Shown: positions 9,601 to 17,275 of the stretch, piece after piece
Numbering within the stretch: the first letter of the stretch is position 1
Layout of the letters: every line of letters begins with the position of its first letter
NCBI GenBank assembly: GCA_024235855.1
Contig: JACKLN010000001.1
Span: forward strand, 434,001-498,000
Reading direction: 5' to 3'
Source of the DNA: Burkholderiaceae bacterium
GTDB lineage: Bacteria; Pseudomonadota; Gammaproteobacteria; Burkholderiales; Burkholderiaceae_C
DNA: 64,000 nt
Translations under genes and position numbers: made by a program
The notes under the pieces: generated by a model
What the model was told of the DNA's origin: nothing
Seen by the model: only the letters and a program-made list of their open reading frames with translations
The model's database searches: none

Positions 9601-9939
9601 CGCACCGCCTTCGGCGCAGCGGCGCGCGCCCTGGCGGCACTGGCCGAGTCAGCCGTGAGCAGCGACGCTTCGATGCGATTGCTGGCTGCGGAACTCGAGG
9701 CATATGTCAACGCCCATGACCCCGACTGCGCCTGGCAGGGCGAGGCGTGGCTGGCGCTGCACCAGGCCTGGACTGCGATGGGTGAGCAAGGCCGGGCAGC
9801 GCACATCGCCGGCGTGGCGGCCGATTGGTTGACCCAAACGGCGCAGGAACATGTGCCCCAGGCGTGGCGACACGGCTTTCTGCATCAGCACCGTGCTCAC
9901 CGGGAACTCATGCGTGCTGCACGGTCGGCGGACCCTTGA
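6616..9939 (+). CDS. SARP/AfsR-like regulator: winged helix, BTAD, ATPase and TPR
   Basis: A protein of about 1,107 residues. Residues 1 to about 100 look like an OmpR-type winged helix (LALLVLDGPRSRDSAATLLWPDATAAQRRANLRQRIKRL in pieces). Residues about 110-235 form a bacterial transcriptional activator domain (ARLVRADPLHEAAHTQLV, YQRYARRLRRELDTEPGD). An ATPase module follows with P-loop GAPGMGRS (278-285) and Walker B ILIDDLQ (about 350). The remainder to the C-terminus is Ala/Leu-rich helical repeats resembling MalT/TPR. Oddities: the P-loop lysine is Arg284, and there is no C-terminal LuxR helix-turn-helix. The start at 6616 is chosen where homology-like sequence begins; a GTG at 6595 and an ATG at 6475 are alternatives. 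Targets are unknown; the upstream exported protein is the obvious candidate. Confidence 0.82.
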   Translation: MPNTANDDAECPTIHLALLDQPAWWSARHGRTHLPWRDALLLALLVLDGPRSRDSAATLLWPDATAAQRRANLRQRIKRLQDLSDQGLLALDGSLLSVGLNVIADTTRPDGEGTLLGTWLPEEEDAAAWLDAARLRLARRRADYLLAHARQQDESGNDADALETLARLVRADPLHEAAHTQLVALHYRRGELASAQGLYQRYARRLRRELDTEPGDDLQSIAALVDRARQDDRQRSMVWTSARRQATLLRPPRLLQRDDVWLVLEATRADGGLCVLLGAPGMGRSRIVTDVARTFGWTCHLRLRPADATTPGALLARWLQCGDPGQVLAMPPDKLVEACHSRAAQAGGILIDDLQAADVFSLERLPAVLRALPVPAVLAANLTSWPADWPDITHGPGVRVVTLTPWTESALEALADDLGVPADVDRSTWSRSLVAHSGGVPRATLATLAASGKGPPASGWRCPEIEVASWARWLERADPAVRALVELAIAADDEPGWGDALAETHPAVMPDQVKEARTVLRQAGGWAGSLISGRPCALLLSAAEGALSAETLRQLHRALAERGERRRQPAATVARHWTRAGEHWLAAQAHLRAAREATAHSLQQDAASHWIAAAAIWRSLHRHELALAADAAAAEMTLVGGNPALVLQTCDALTPQASTPREWAMLHRLRALALAYSACWAELLEASERARRAAQIAEESAWWADANLLWAYAAANLGRSGDALAALACDPSSSESDATPMAAPPEAPGPGGSPTLTPRMLWGEDARTARQRHQLAALVWQRLGRPEQALVRIEDGLASVERVDAQAERFILLSNSAAALNALDQRPLALQRARQGLAEATRLGQAHGMPGANLRMHVGMIAGSLGELGAAVEALDRAAADLSALGLGWMALIANHHLAQQWLTLGQAARALALVQNDPPDLPTSHRWRRWALRTELRALYGLGPAREPLPEDGAEVEPNVRALAALAQLHGLAADERFRRAKDLAQSLRRDGLTRTAFGAAARALAALAESAVSSDASMRLLAAELEAYVNAHDPDCAWQGEAWLALHQAWTAMGEQGRAAHIAGVAADWLTQTAQEHVPQAWRHGFLHQHRAHRELMRAARSADP

Positions 9940-9975
9940 CGGGTTGCAACCGCCCGCGCTCCTTTCGCCCGCGGC

Positions 9976-10317
9976 TCACTCGCCGCGCAATGGCGCGTCG
10001 CCCAGGCGGTAGATGGTCGCGTTGAGGTGCTCGGCCACGGCCCGGATGTCGGCCTCGTTCCAGCCCAGCTTCGCGCGCGCCTGCCAGGCGCCCACCTGGC
10101 CCAGCAGGCTGGCCCAGTCCTGCACCACGCGCTTGTCGCGCCAGTGCATCTGTGTGGTGTGGCAGGCGATGCAGTGCGTCTCGTAGAGCAGGCGGCCGCG
10201 GTCCGGCGGCGGGCTCTGCGCCAGCGCCGAGGTGGCAGGCAGCAGGATCGACAGACCGATGAGCGCCGTCCATGGCGATCGCCTGGAGCGCGTGGCGGGC
10301 GCGAGGCTTGCAAGCAT
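9976..10317 (-). CDS. small periplasmic c-type cytochrome
   Basis: A 113-residue monohaem cytochrome c. A signal peptide (residues 1 to about 35, ending ATSALAQS) precedes the mature protein, which has one haem-binding motif CIACH within LLYETHCIACHTTQMHW. There is a tryptophan-rich middle (RDKRVVQDWASLLGQVGAW) and a terminal NATIYRLGDAPLRGE. No clear distal methionine is visible after the motif apart from the early TTQMH, so the sixth ligand is uncertain. The start at 10317 is chosen because the signal peptide begins there; the open frame extends further upstream. It is divergent from the ProQ gene, sharing about 80 bp, and convergent with the BTAD regulator. The electron-transfer partner is unknown. 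Confidence 0.85.
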   Translation of the reverse strand: MLASLAPATRSRRSPWTALIGLSILLPATSALAQSPPPDRGRLLYETHCIACHTTQMHWRDKRVVQDWASLLGQVGAWQARAKLGWNEADIRAVAEHLNATIYRLGDAPLRGE

Positions 10318-10397
10318 GCCCGCACTGTAGTCCTGCGCTGGACCCTGTGCACACACAGCGGCGACAATCGCGGCCCCACTGTCCTGTCCCGCCCGTG

Positions 10398-11495
10398 ATG
10401 TCCGATCCTGCCGTGCCACCGAACGACGCCCCGACCCCGCCTGCCGAGGTCCCCGCCGGGGTGTCGGCCGCCGACGCGCCGCAGGACGTTGCTGCCGCGG
10501 CCCTGCCGACGGAGACACCGGTGCCCGCCGCGGCGGAGGCGACGCCCCAGGACGAAGCCGCGGCGCAGGCACCCGCCGAGGCTTCCGCGCCCGCGGAAGC
10601 GCCCGCCGAGGCGCCGGCGTCGGCCCCGCCCCAGGCCGGCATGAGCCCGGCGGCGTGCGGTGCGAAGCTCGCCGAGCTGTTCCCGGCGCTGTTCGGCACC
10701 GAAGGCCCGCCCAAGCCGATCAAGCTGCGCATCCACGTGGACCTGCAGGCGCGTGCGCCCGGCGTGTTCTCGCGTCGCGTGCTCGGGCCCTTCTTCGCCC
10801 GCCACACCACCAGCAACGCCTACCTGAAGGTGCTGAGCACGGCCACCGAGCGCTTCGACCTCGACGGCCAGCCGGCGGGCGAGGTCACCGAGGAACACCG
10901 TGCCGCCGCGCTGGCGGAACTGGCACGCCGGCGCGAGATCGCGATCGCCAAACGGGCCGCGGAACGCGGCACGGCCCGCGCAGGCGCACAGGCTCGTGCC
11001 GGCGGCCCCGCGGGCGAGAGCGCGGAGCGCGCCGGCGGTGAACGGCCTCGCCCCGAGCGCGGGCCGCGTCCTGAAGGGCAGCACGACGGGCAACGCCATG
11101 GCCAGCGCGCAGGCGATCGCGGCAGTGAACGTGGTGCCCATCGCGGTACCGGGCGTGACGACCGCCCCCCGCGCCCGCCGCGCGACGGACGCCCCGAACG
11201 GCGTCGCGATGACGGCCCCCGTGGCAGCGCGGGCAGGCCACCGCGCGCGGACCGGCCCGACCGCCGGCCCGACCACCGGCCCGATACCCGCCCGGCCCAA
11301 CGCCCCGCGCCGGCCGCCGAAGCGCCGGAGCCGCAGGATCCCGCACAGCGCGAACGTGCGCTGCTGCTGCGCCAGTTCGAGTCCAGCCCGCTGACCAAGT
11401 CCAACTTCTGCGTGCTCAAGCGCATCAGCGAGACCGATCTCGACGCGCAGCTCGACCTCGCGCGGCGGGAGCGCACCGAGCGCCACAAGCGCTGA
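10398..11495 (+). CDS. proQ: ProQ/FinO-family RNA chaperone with long low-complexity tails
   Basis: A 365-residue protein. The FinO/ProQ RNA-binding core spans about residues 82-175 (GMSPAACGAKLAELFPALF, KPIKLRIHVDLQAR, FFARHTTSNAYLKVL, RFDLDGQPAGEVTEEHR). It is flanked by an Ala/Pro/Glu-rich N-terminal tail of about 80 residues and an Arg/Gly/Asp/Pro-rich linker of about 130 residues. A conserved-looking C-terminal block follows (ESSPLTKSNFCVLKRISETD). Known ProQ proteins bind structured sRNAs and mRNA 3' ends; the basic linker probably adds RNA affinity. GTG at 10395 is an alternative start one codon upstream. It is roughly 50 % longer than enterobacterial ProQ (232 residues). Confidence 0.88.
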   Translation: MSDPAVPPNDAPTPPAEVPAGVSAADAPQDVAAAALPTETPVPAAAEATPQDEAAAQAPAEASAPAEAPAEAPASAPPQAGMSPAACGAKLAELFPALFGTEGPPKPIKLRIHVDLQARAPGVFSRRVLGPFFARHTTSNAYLKVLSTATERFDLDGQPAGEVTEEHRAAALAELARRREIAIAKRAAERGTARAGAQARAGGPAGESAERAGGERPRPERGPRPEGQHDGQRHGQRAGDRGSERGAHRGTGRDDRPPRPPRDGRPERRRDDGPRGSAGRPPRADRPDRRPDHRPDTRPAQRPAPAAEAPEPQDPAQRERALLLRQFESSPLTKSNFCVLKRISETDLDAQLDLARRERTERHKR

Positions 11496-11540
11496 ATCCA
11501 CGGGGCGGCGCGGTGTCGCCATGAGGCCGACAATCGTGCG

Positions 11541-13454
11541 GTGAATTCTTCCCCGCCGCGCGTGCTGTCGTTCATCGCCCCGATGACGCAGCTCAACACG
11601 CCCTACCCGTCCACCGCCTACCTCACCGGCTTCCTGCGCAGCCGCGGCGTGCCCGCGGCGCAGGCCGACCTGGCACTCGCGCTCGCGCTGGAACTGCTCT
11701 CGCCGGCGGGTCTGGATGCGCTGAAGGCGGTGATCGAGGCGCAGCCCGCGCCCGGACCGCTGTCGCGCGGCTTCGCCGAGGCCTTCGACGCCTGTCGCGC
11801 CGCCATCGGCCCGGCGATCGCCTTCCTGCAGGGGCGCGACCCGACGCTGGCGCACCGCATCGCCGGCCGCGCCTTCCTGCCCGAGGGCCCGCGTTTCGCG
11901 GCGCTGGACGCCTATGCACCACCGGACATGGACGACGAAGGCGGCGACCCGCTGGCCTGGGCCTTCGGCAGCCTGGGCGTGCAGGACCGCGCGCGCCACC
12001 TGGCCACGCTGTTCCTCAACGACCTGGCCGACGTGATCCGCGAGGCGGCCGACCCGCGCTTCGAGTTCGTGCGCTACGCCGAGCGGCTGGCGATGAGCCA
12101 GCCCAGCTTCGACCCGCTGGCCGAGGCGCTGGACGCGCCGCCCAACCTCGTCGACGGCACGCTGCAGCGGCTGGTGCGTGACGCCCTGGCGCGCCATGCG
12201 CCGCAGGTGGTGCTGGTGTCGGTGCCGTTCCCCGGTGCGGTGTTCGCGGCCTTCCGCATCGCGCAGGCGGTGAAGGCCGCCGACCCGGACATCGTCACCG
12301 TGCTCGGCGGCGGCTACGTGAACACCGAGCTGCGCGAGCTGGCCGAGCCGCGCGTGTTCGACTTCTTCGACTTCGTCACGCTGGACGCCGGCGAACGCCC
12401 GCTGCTGGCGCTGCTGGAGCACGTCCAAGGCCGGCGCGGCGCCAGCCGCCTGGTGCGCACCTTCACCCGCATCGACGGCGCCGTGCGCTACCTGAACCTG
12501 GCCGAGCCGGACATCCCGTTCGCCGAGGTCGGCACGCCCACCTGGGACGGCCTGCCGCTGGACCGCTACCTGAGCCTGCTGGACATGCTCAACCCCATGC
12601 ACCGGCTGTGGAGCGACGGGCGCTGGAACAAGCTGACCGTGGCGCACGGCTGCTACTGGAAGCAGTGCAGCTTCTGCGACGTGGATTTGGACTACATCGG
12701 CCGCTTTGATGCCGCCACCGCCGAGACCCTGGTCGACCGCATCGAGGCCGTCGTCGCCGAGACCGGGCAGACCGGTTTCCACTTCGTCGACGAGGCGGCC
12801 CCGCCGAAGTCGCTGAAGGCGCTGGCGGCGGAACTGCAGCGTCGCCGGCTGGCCGTCAGCTGGTGGGGGAACGTGCGCTTCGAGAAGACCTTCACCCCGC
12901 CGCTGTGCGAACAGCTGGCCGACAGCGGCTGCATCGCCATCAGCGGCGGGCTGGAGGTGGCGTCCGACCGCCTGCTGGCGCTGATGAAGAAGGGCGTCAC
13001 GGTGGACCAGGCGGCGCGCGTGACCAAGGCCTTCAGCGACGCCGGCATCCTGGTGCATGCCTACCTGATGTACGGCTTCCCGACGCAGACGCTGCAGGAG
13101 ACGGTGGACGCGCTGGAGACGGTGCGCCAGCTGTTCACCGAAGGCTGCATCCACAGCGGGTTCTGGCACCGCTTCGCCTGCACCGTGCATTCGCCGGTGG
13201 GGCTGCACCCCGAACAGTACGGCGTCACGCTGCGCCCGCTGCCGCCCGGGAACTTCGCGAAGAATGACGTTGCCTTCGACGACCCCACAGGCACCGACCA
13301 CGATGCGCTGGGCCCAGGGCTGAAGAAGGCGGTCTACAACTTCATGCACGGCATCGGGCTGGACGAGGACGTGCGCGCCTGGTTCGACTTTCCGGTGCCG
13401 AAGGCGCGCGTGGGCCGACACCGGATCGCCAGGGCGCTGGCGGCGCCACGCTGA
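11541..13454 (+). CDS. radical SAM protein with N-terminal B12-binding-like domain
   Basis: A 637-residue protein with a GTG start at 11541. Residues about 1-320 include a cobalamin-binding-like Rossmann region (QVVLVSVPFPGAVFAAFRIAQAVK, TVLGGGYVNTELRELAEP). The radical SAM core follows with cluster cysteines 371, 376 and 379 in HGCYWKQCSFCD. That is CX4CX2C rather than the classical CX3CX2C, a spacing seen in some uncharacterised B12 radical SAM families. Downstream radical SAM motifs include FHFVDEAAPP, CIAISGGLEVASDRLL and VHAYLMYGFPTQT. Substrate and reaction are unknown; possibilities are methylation or another radical rearrangement. It is followed after 13 nt by the APH-kinase fusion, suggesting co-transcription. 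Confidence 0.85.
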   Translation: MNSSPPRVLSFIAPMTQLNTPYPSTAYLTGFLRSRGVPAAQADLALALALELLSPAGLDALKAVIEAQPAPGPLSRGFAEAFDACRAAIGPAIAFLQGRDPTLAHRIAGRAFLPEGPRFAALDAYAPPDMDDEGGDPLAWAFGSLGVQDRARHLATLFLNDLADVIREAADPRFEFVRYAERLAMSQPSFDPLAEALDAPPNLVDGTLQRLVRDALARHAPQVVLVSVPFPGAVFAAFRIAQAVKAADPDIVTVLGGGYVNTELRELAEPRVFDFFDFVTLDAGERPLLALLEHVQGRRGASRLVRTFTRIDGAVRYLNLAEPDIPFAEVGTPTWDGLPLDRYLSLLDMLNPMHRLWSDGRWNKLTVAHGCYWKQCSFCDVDLDYIGRFDAATAETLVDRIEAVVAETGQTGFHFVDEAAPPKSLKALAAELQRRRLAVSWWGNVRFEKTFTPPLCEQLADSGCIAISGGLEVASDRLLALMKKGVTVDQAARVTKAFSDAGILVHAYLMYGFPTQTLQETVDALETVRQLFTEGCIHSGFWHRFACTVHSPVGLHPEQYGVTLRPLPPGNFAKNDVAFDDPTGTDHDALGPGLKKAVYNFMHGIGLDEDVRAWFDFPVPKARVGRHRIARALAAPR

Positions 13455-13467
13455 AGGCGCCAACGGC

Positions 13468-14901
13468 ATGACCGACTTCCGGCTGCACCGCACGCACATC
13501 TCGTCGCTGCTGTTCGCCGGCGAGCACGTGTTCAAGTTCAAGCGGCCGGTGAAGCTGCCCTTCGCCGACTTTTCCACGCGCGCGCTGCGTCAGCACTTCT
13601 GCGACGAGGAGCTGCGGCTGAACCGACGCACTGCGCCCGCGCTGTACCGCGGCGTGGTTCACATCGCGGGCGAGCCGGCGGTGTGGATGCGCCGCTTCGA
13701 CGAGGCGCAGCTGTTCCACGCGCTGGCCCAGGCCGGCAGGCTGGAGGCGTCGCAGGTGGACGCGCTGGCGCAGGTGGTGGCGGCGTTCCAGGCCACGCTG
13801 CCGGCGGTGCACGCGCCGTTCGACGCCGCCGGAGTGGCCACGCACTGGGCCGCGGCCAACCTGCGCGAGCTGCAGGCCCTGCCCGGCACGGCTGCGGTGG
13901 CCGGCGCGCTGGACGACCTGGTCGCCAGGAACGCTGCGCAGGCCGCTGCGCTGGCGCCGCTGCTGCGCGAGCGGCAGGCCAGTGGCTGCACCGTCGAAGG
14001 CCATGGCGACCTGCACCTGGGCAACATCGTCTGGCACGTTGGCGCGCCCCTGCTCTTCGACGCGCTGGAGTTCGAGCCCGAGCTGCGCTGTGGCGACCGG
14101 CTGGCCGATCCCGCCTTCACCTTCATGGACCTGCTGGACCACGGCCTGCCGCGGCTGGCGTGGCGCTTCATCAGTGCCTGGTGCGAGGCCAGCGGCGACC
14201 ACGATGCGCTGCCGCTGCTGCACTGGCAGGCTGCCTACCGCGCAGCCGTGCGCGCCAAGGTGGCGCTGATCGAAGGCCAGGCGGCGGTGGCGGGCCGCCG
14301 GCTGGCGCTGGCCCGCCGGCTGGCCGCCGCACCCCGGCCCACGCTGTGGCTGACGGCGGGACTCTCCGGCAGCGGCAAGAGCACGGTGGCCCAGCAGCTG
14401 GTGGAGGCGGCCGGTGCCGTGCGCGTGCGCAGCGACGTCGAGCGCAAGCGCCTGCACGGTCTCGCGGCCACGGCGCGACCCAGCGACCCGACCACGCTGT
14501 ACGGCCCCGAGGCGACGCAGCGCACCTATGCCCGGCTGAACGCCGTGGCGGCCACGGCGCTGAAGGGCGGCGTGTCGGTGGTGGTCGACGCGGCGGCCCT
14601 GCGGCGCCACGAGCGCGACGCGCTGCGCGCGACCGCGCAGGCCGCCGGTGCGCGCTTCATGGGCCTGTGGTGCGACGCGCCCGCGGACGTGCTCGCCACG
14701 CGCATCGGCCGCCGGCAGGCCGCAGGCACCGACGCGTCCGACGCCGACACCGCCGTGCTGGCGCTGCAGCAGCGTGTGGCCGAGCGGCCCGCGGCCGACG
14801 AAGGCCTGCAGGTGCTGGACACCCGGGGCACGCCGGCCCAGGTGGCCGCGGCCGTCGAGGCGCTGGTGCGCGAACGCGGCGATGACCCGGCCAGCGCTTG
14901 A
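13468..14901 (+). CDS. aminoglycoside-phosphotransferase-like / P-loop kinase fusion
   Basis: A 477-residue two-domain cytoplasmic protein. The N-terminal part (about 1-285) is an APH/choline-kinase-like fold with the catalytic-loop pattern VEGHGDLHLGNIVW near residue 176 and FDALEFEPELRCGD for metal binding. The C-terminal part (about 293-470) is a gluconate-kinase/zeta-toxin-like P-loop domain with GLSGSGKST at about 298-306, then VRVRSDVERKRLHGL and VVVDAAALRRHERDALR. This architecture (COG2187 plus COG0645) is widespread but its substrates are not established. It is followed by a UspA protein, a common neighbour. No damaging changes were seen in either active site. Confidence 0.85.
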   Translation: MTDFRLHRTHISSLLFAGEHVFKFKRPVKLPFADFSTRALRQHFCDEELRLNRRTAPALYRGVVHIAGEPAVWMRRFDEAQLFHALAQAGRLEASQVDALAQVVAAFQATLPAVHAPFDAAGVATHWAAANLRELQALPGTAAVAGALDDLVARNAAQAAALAPLLRERQASGCTVEGHGDLHLGNIVWHVGAPLLFDALEFEPELRCGDRLADPAFTFMDLLDHGLPRLAWRFISAWCEASGDHDALPLLHWQAAYRAAVRAKVALIEGQAAVAGRRLALARRLAAAPRPTLWLTAGLSGSGKSTVAQQLVEAAGAVRVRSDVERKRLHGLAATARPSDPTTLYGPEATQRTYARLNAVAATALKGGVSVVVDAAALRRHERDALRATAQAAGARFMGLWCDAPADVLATRIGRRQAAGTDASDADTAVLALQQRVAERPAADEGLQVLDTRGTPAQVAAAVEALVRERGDDPASA

Positions 14902-14956
14902 CATCGGTCAACGCGCCGAGAGGCCGGCGCCGCATCATGGGCACAGGAGGTGTGCC

Positions 14957-15847
14957 ATGAGTTCCATCCGCCAGATCCTGGCCCTGATCGACGACGGACC
15001 GCGAGCCGATGCCGTGCTGGCGTTGGCCGCCCAGCTGGCCACGCGCCACGGCGCCAGCGTGCAGGCGCTGCACGCGGTGCCCACCGCCACCGCGGGCGCC
15101 GGCGGTTACCTGTCACCCGAGGCCGCCGGCTTGGCCATCGAATACGCGGCCCAGGCCGACGCCGAGCGCCAGGCCCGTGCCGCGGCGCGCGTGGCTGCCG
15201 CGGCCGACTCACACGGGCTGGCGATTCCGCTGGCGCCGGCCGAGGCCGACGCGGTGGCCGCGGCGCTGGCCGCGGCCCACCACAGCGACCTCGTCGTGCT
15301 GGCGCAGCACACGCCGGGCGACGGCCAGGTGGCCGGGTTCGCCGGCAGCGTGCTGGTGGGTGCCGGAGCGCCACTGCTGTTCGTGCCTTCGGTGGATGCC
15401 CTGCCCGCCGACGCCGACGGCGCGCCGCGCTGCGGCCACCACGTGCTGGTGGCCTGGGCGCCCACGCGCGAGAGCACGCGTGCGCTGCGCGATGCCATGC
15501 CGTTGCTGGCGATGGCACAGACCGTTGAACTGGTCACCCTGGCCGATGCCGATGGTGACGAGCCGACGCTGGATGGCGTGCGCGGCTACCTGCGCCGCCA
15601 CGGTGTGGAGGCCACGGTGCACGTGATGGCACGGGGCTCGGCGCCGCTGTCGGCCGGCCTGCTGGGTGCGGGCTGGACGCCCGACGTGCCGGTGGCCGAG
15701 GCGCTGCTGTCGCATGCCGCGGACACGAATGCCGACCTGATCGTGATGGGCGGCTACGGCCACGCCCGCCTGCGCGAGCTGGCACTCGGCGGTGTCACGC
15801 GGACCATGCTGAAGTCGATGACGGTGCCGGTGCTGATGTCGCACTGA
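14957..15847 (+). CDS. tandem universal stress protein (UspA)
   Basis: A 296-residue protein with two Usp domains (about 1-140 and 155-296). The second carries the ATP-binding-type pattern in IVMGGYGHARLRELALGG followed by VTRTMLKSMTVPVLMSH. The first ends SVLVGAGAPLLFVPS and has a weaker motif. The cytoplasmic stress-response role is known only at family level. AGGAGG at 14945-14950 lies 6 nt before the ATG, a near-ideal ribosome site that fixes the start. The open frame continues upstream without support. It may be co-transcribed with the kinase fusion 55 bp upstream. Confidence 0.9.
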   Translation: MSSIRQILALIDDGPRADAVLALAAQLATRHGASVQALHAVPTATAGAGGYLSPEAAGLAIEYAAQADAERQARAAARVAAAADSHGLAIPLAPAEADAVAAALAAAHHSDLVVLAQHTPGDGQVAGFAGSVLVGAGAPLLFVPSVDALPADADGAPRCGHHVLVAWAPTRESTRALRDAMPLLAMAQTVELVTLADADGDEPTLDGVRGYLRRHGVEATVHVMARGSAPLSAGLLGAGWTPDVPVAEALLSHAADTNADLIVMGGYGHARLRELALGGVTRTMLKSMTVPVLMSH

Positions 15848-15856
15848 GCCCGCAAC

Positions 15857-15875
15857 GGGCGCACTGTGGGCGCCC
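15857..15875. terminator. hairpin between convergent uspA and the surface-protein operon
   Basis: GGGCGC (15857-15862) pairs with GCGCCC (15870-15875) across a 7-nt loop in the 48-bp region between two convergent stop codons. The plus strand continues AAAG, so the minus strand has a short CUUU before the stem. This is weak evidence for a terminator; the position is the main support. Confidence 0.35.
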
Positions 15876-15895
15876 AAAGAACCTGCGGGCCAGGC

Positions 15896-17275
15896 TCAGG
15901 GCCGCTTCAGCAGCGTCGTGCCGCCGTGCGTGGCGGCGCCATCGAGCAGGATGGTCGAGAAGATCAGCCCGTCGGCGTTGCTGCCCAGGAAGTTGCCGCC
16001 GAACACCGACGACTGCGGCACGAAGCCGGTGCAACCGGCGCAACTGCCACTGCTGTAGTTGCCGGAGAACGCGCCCGAGAGCGTGCGTGCGTCGAAACGC
16101 GTGCTGCCGTTGAGGCCGCTGAAGACCAGGCCGTCGACGGTGAAGCCCAGGTTCTGCACGCCGACATCACGGGTCACGAAGTTCACCGCCACGCTGCCGC
16201 TGACCCCGGTCAGGTTGCCGCCGCCGGCTGGCGTGAAGACCGCGGTGCCGGTGGTGGGCATGCCGCGCGTGGCGTCGCCGGCGATCCAGTCGACCGCACC
16301 GAGGGCCGGGGCGCGCACGATCTGCCCGCCCAGCGTGACGCTGGCGCTGGCGTCGGGCGTGGACAGCCAGCGGCCCCAGTAGGCCACGGTGCCGTCGGTC
16401 AGGGTGCTGCTGCCCAGCGCCTGCTGGGTCGCGCCTGCACGCTGGGCCTGGAAGTCACCGGCCCGGCCCACGGACTCGAGCGCGCCGCTGTCGCTGATGC
16501 GGTAGGTGTCGCCCTTCCACTCGGTGTTCAGGCCGTAGCCCAGCGTGGGCTGGCCGGCGTTGGTGACGTTGAAGGCCAGCCCCGTGGCCAGGTTCGGCAC
16601 GAAGTCGGTGCCGGAGCCGGCGGGGTTGCTGGTGTAGTCGCGGCTGCGGTCGCCGGCCGACAGCGCGGTGGCATCCGTGGGCGCTGCAGCCGCCACCTGC
16701 ACCACGGTCTGGCCAGCCTGGATGGCGGCCACGGCACGCGCCGCATCGATCACGTAGGTGGCCTTGCCACGGTCCACCGCCTGGCCGGCGGCGGCGGCCA
16801 CCACGGCTCGGATCTGCACCTGGCCCCCTAGCGTGATCTCCGGCATGGCCTGCTGCTGCTCGACGGCCAGCGCGAAGCCGGGGTCGAGTTCGGCCGCGCG
16901 GCGGAACTGCTCGCGCGCCTCGGCGAAGCGGCCCTGGTCCTTCAGGTCCAGGCCGCTGGAGAAGGCGCGGAAGGCCTCGACGTTGGTGGTCTGGAAACGC
17001 TCGATGCGCGCGCGCACCTCGGGCGGCAGCGTGTCCAGGTCGATGCCGGCCGAGCGCAGGATGCCGAAGGTCAGCGTCTTCTGCGCACGGAACAGCGCGG
17101 CGATCTCGCCGCTCTCGCTGGTCACGCCCAGGTTCTGCGCGTTGCGGCTGTCGATCACCGCGCCTTCGAGCATGAAGCGTTGCGGCGGTGTGGTCTGCGC
17201 GGCCGCGGGCAGGGCCGCGCTGCCCAGCGTGGTGGCGGCCAGCAGGGCCGCGGCAAGGTTCGTCCGGGGGTCCAT
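15896..17275 (-). CDS. exported protein: CsgG-like C-terminal half, TPR-like helices and a TbpB-like beta-barrel domain
   Basis: A 459-residue last gene of the operon. A signal peptide (1 to about 27, ending ALPAAAQ) is followed by FMLEGAVIDSRNAQNL and LRSAGIDLDTLPPEVRARIE, then FRAFSSGLDLKDQGRFAEA. That series normally forms the second half of CsgG-like/TPR proteins. Residues about 200-459 are beta-rich and end in a small barrel-like domain (VAVNFVTRDVGVQNLGF, TLSGAFSGNYSSG, FGGNFLGSNADGLIFS) resembling TbpB-type surface domains. It contains a CAGC pair but no lipobox. The ATG shares one base with the stop of the upstream gene (TGATG), so translation is coupled. The function is inferred: possibly the surface-exposed client of the Slam-like protein encoded two genes upstream. 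Confidence 0.72.
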   Translation of the reverse strand: MDPRTNLAAALLAATTLGSAALPAAAQTTPPQRFMLEGAVIDSRNAQNLGVTSESGEIAALFRAQKTLTFGILRSAGIDLDTLPPEVRARIERFQTTNVEAFRAFSSGLDLKDQGRFAEAREQFRRAAELDPGFALAVEQQQAMPEITLGGQVQIRAVVAAAAGQAVDRGKATYVIDAARAVAAIQAGQTVVQVAAAAPTDATALSAGDRSRDYTSNPAGSGTDFVPNLATGLAFNVTNAGQPTLGYGLNTEWKGDTYRISDSGALESVGRAGDFQAQRAGATQQALGSSTLTDGTVAYWGRWLSTPDASASVTLGGQIVRAPALGAVDWIAGDATRGMPTTGTAVFTPAGGGNLTGVSGSVAVNFVTRDVGVQNLGFTVDGLVFSGLNGSTRFDARTLSGAFSGNYSSGSCAGCTGFVPQSSVFGGNFLGSNADGLIFSTILLDGAATHGGTTLLKRP

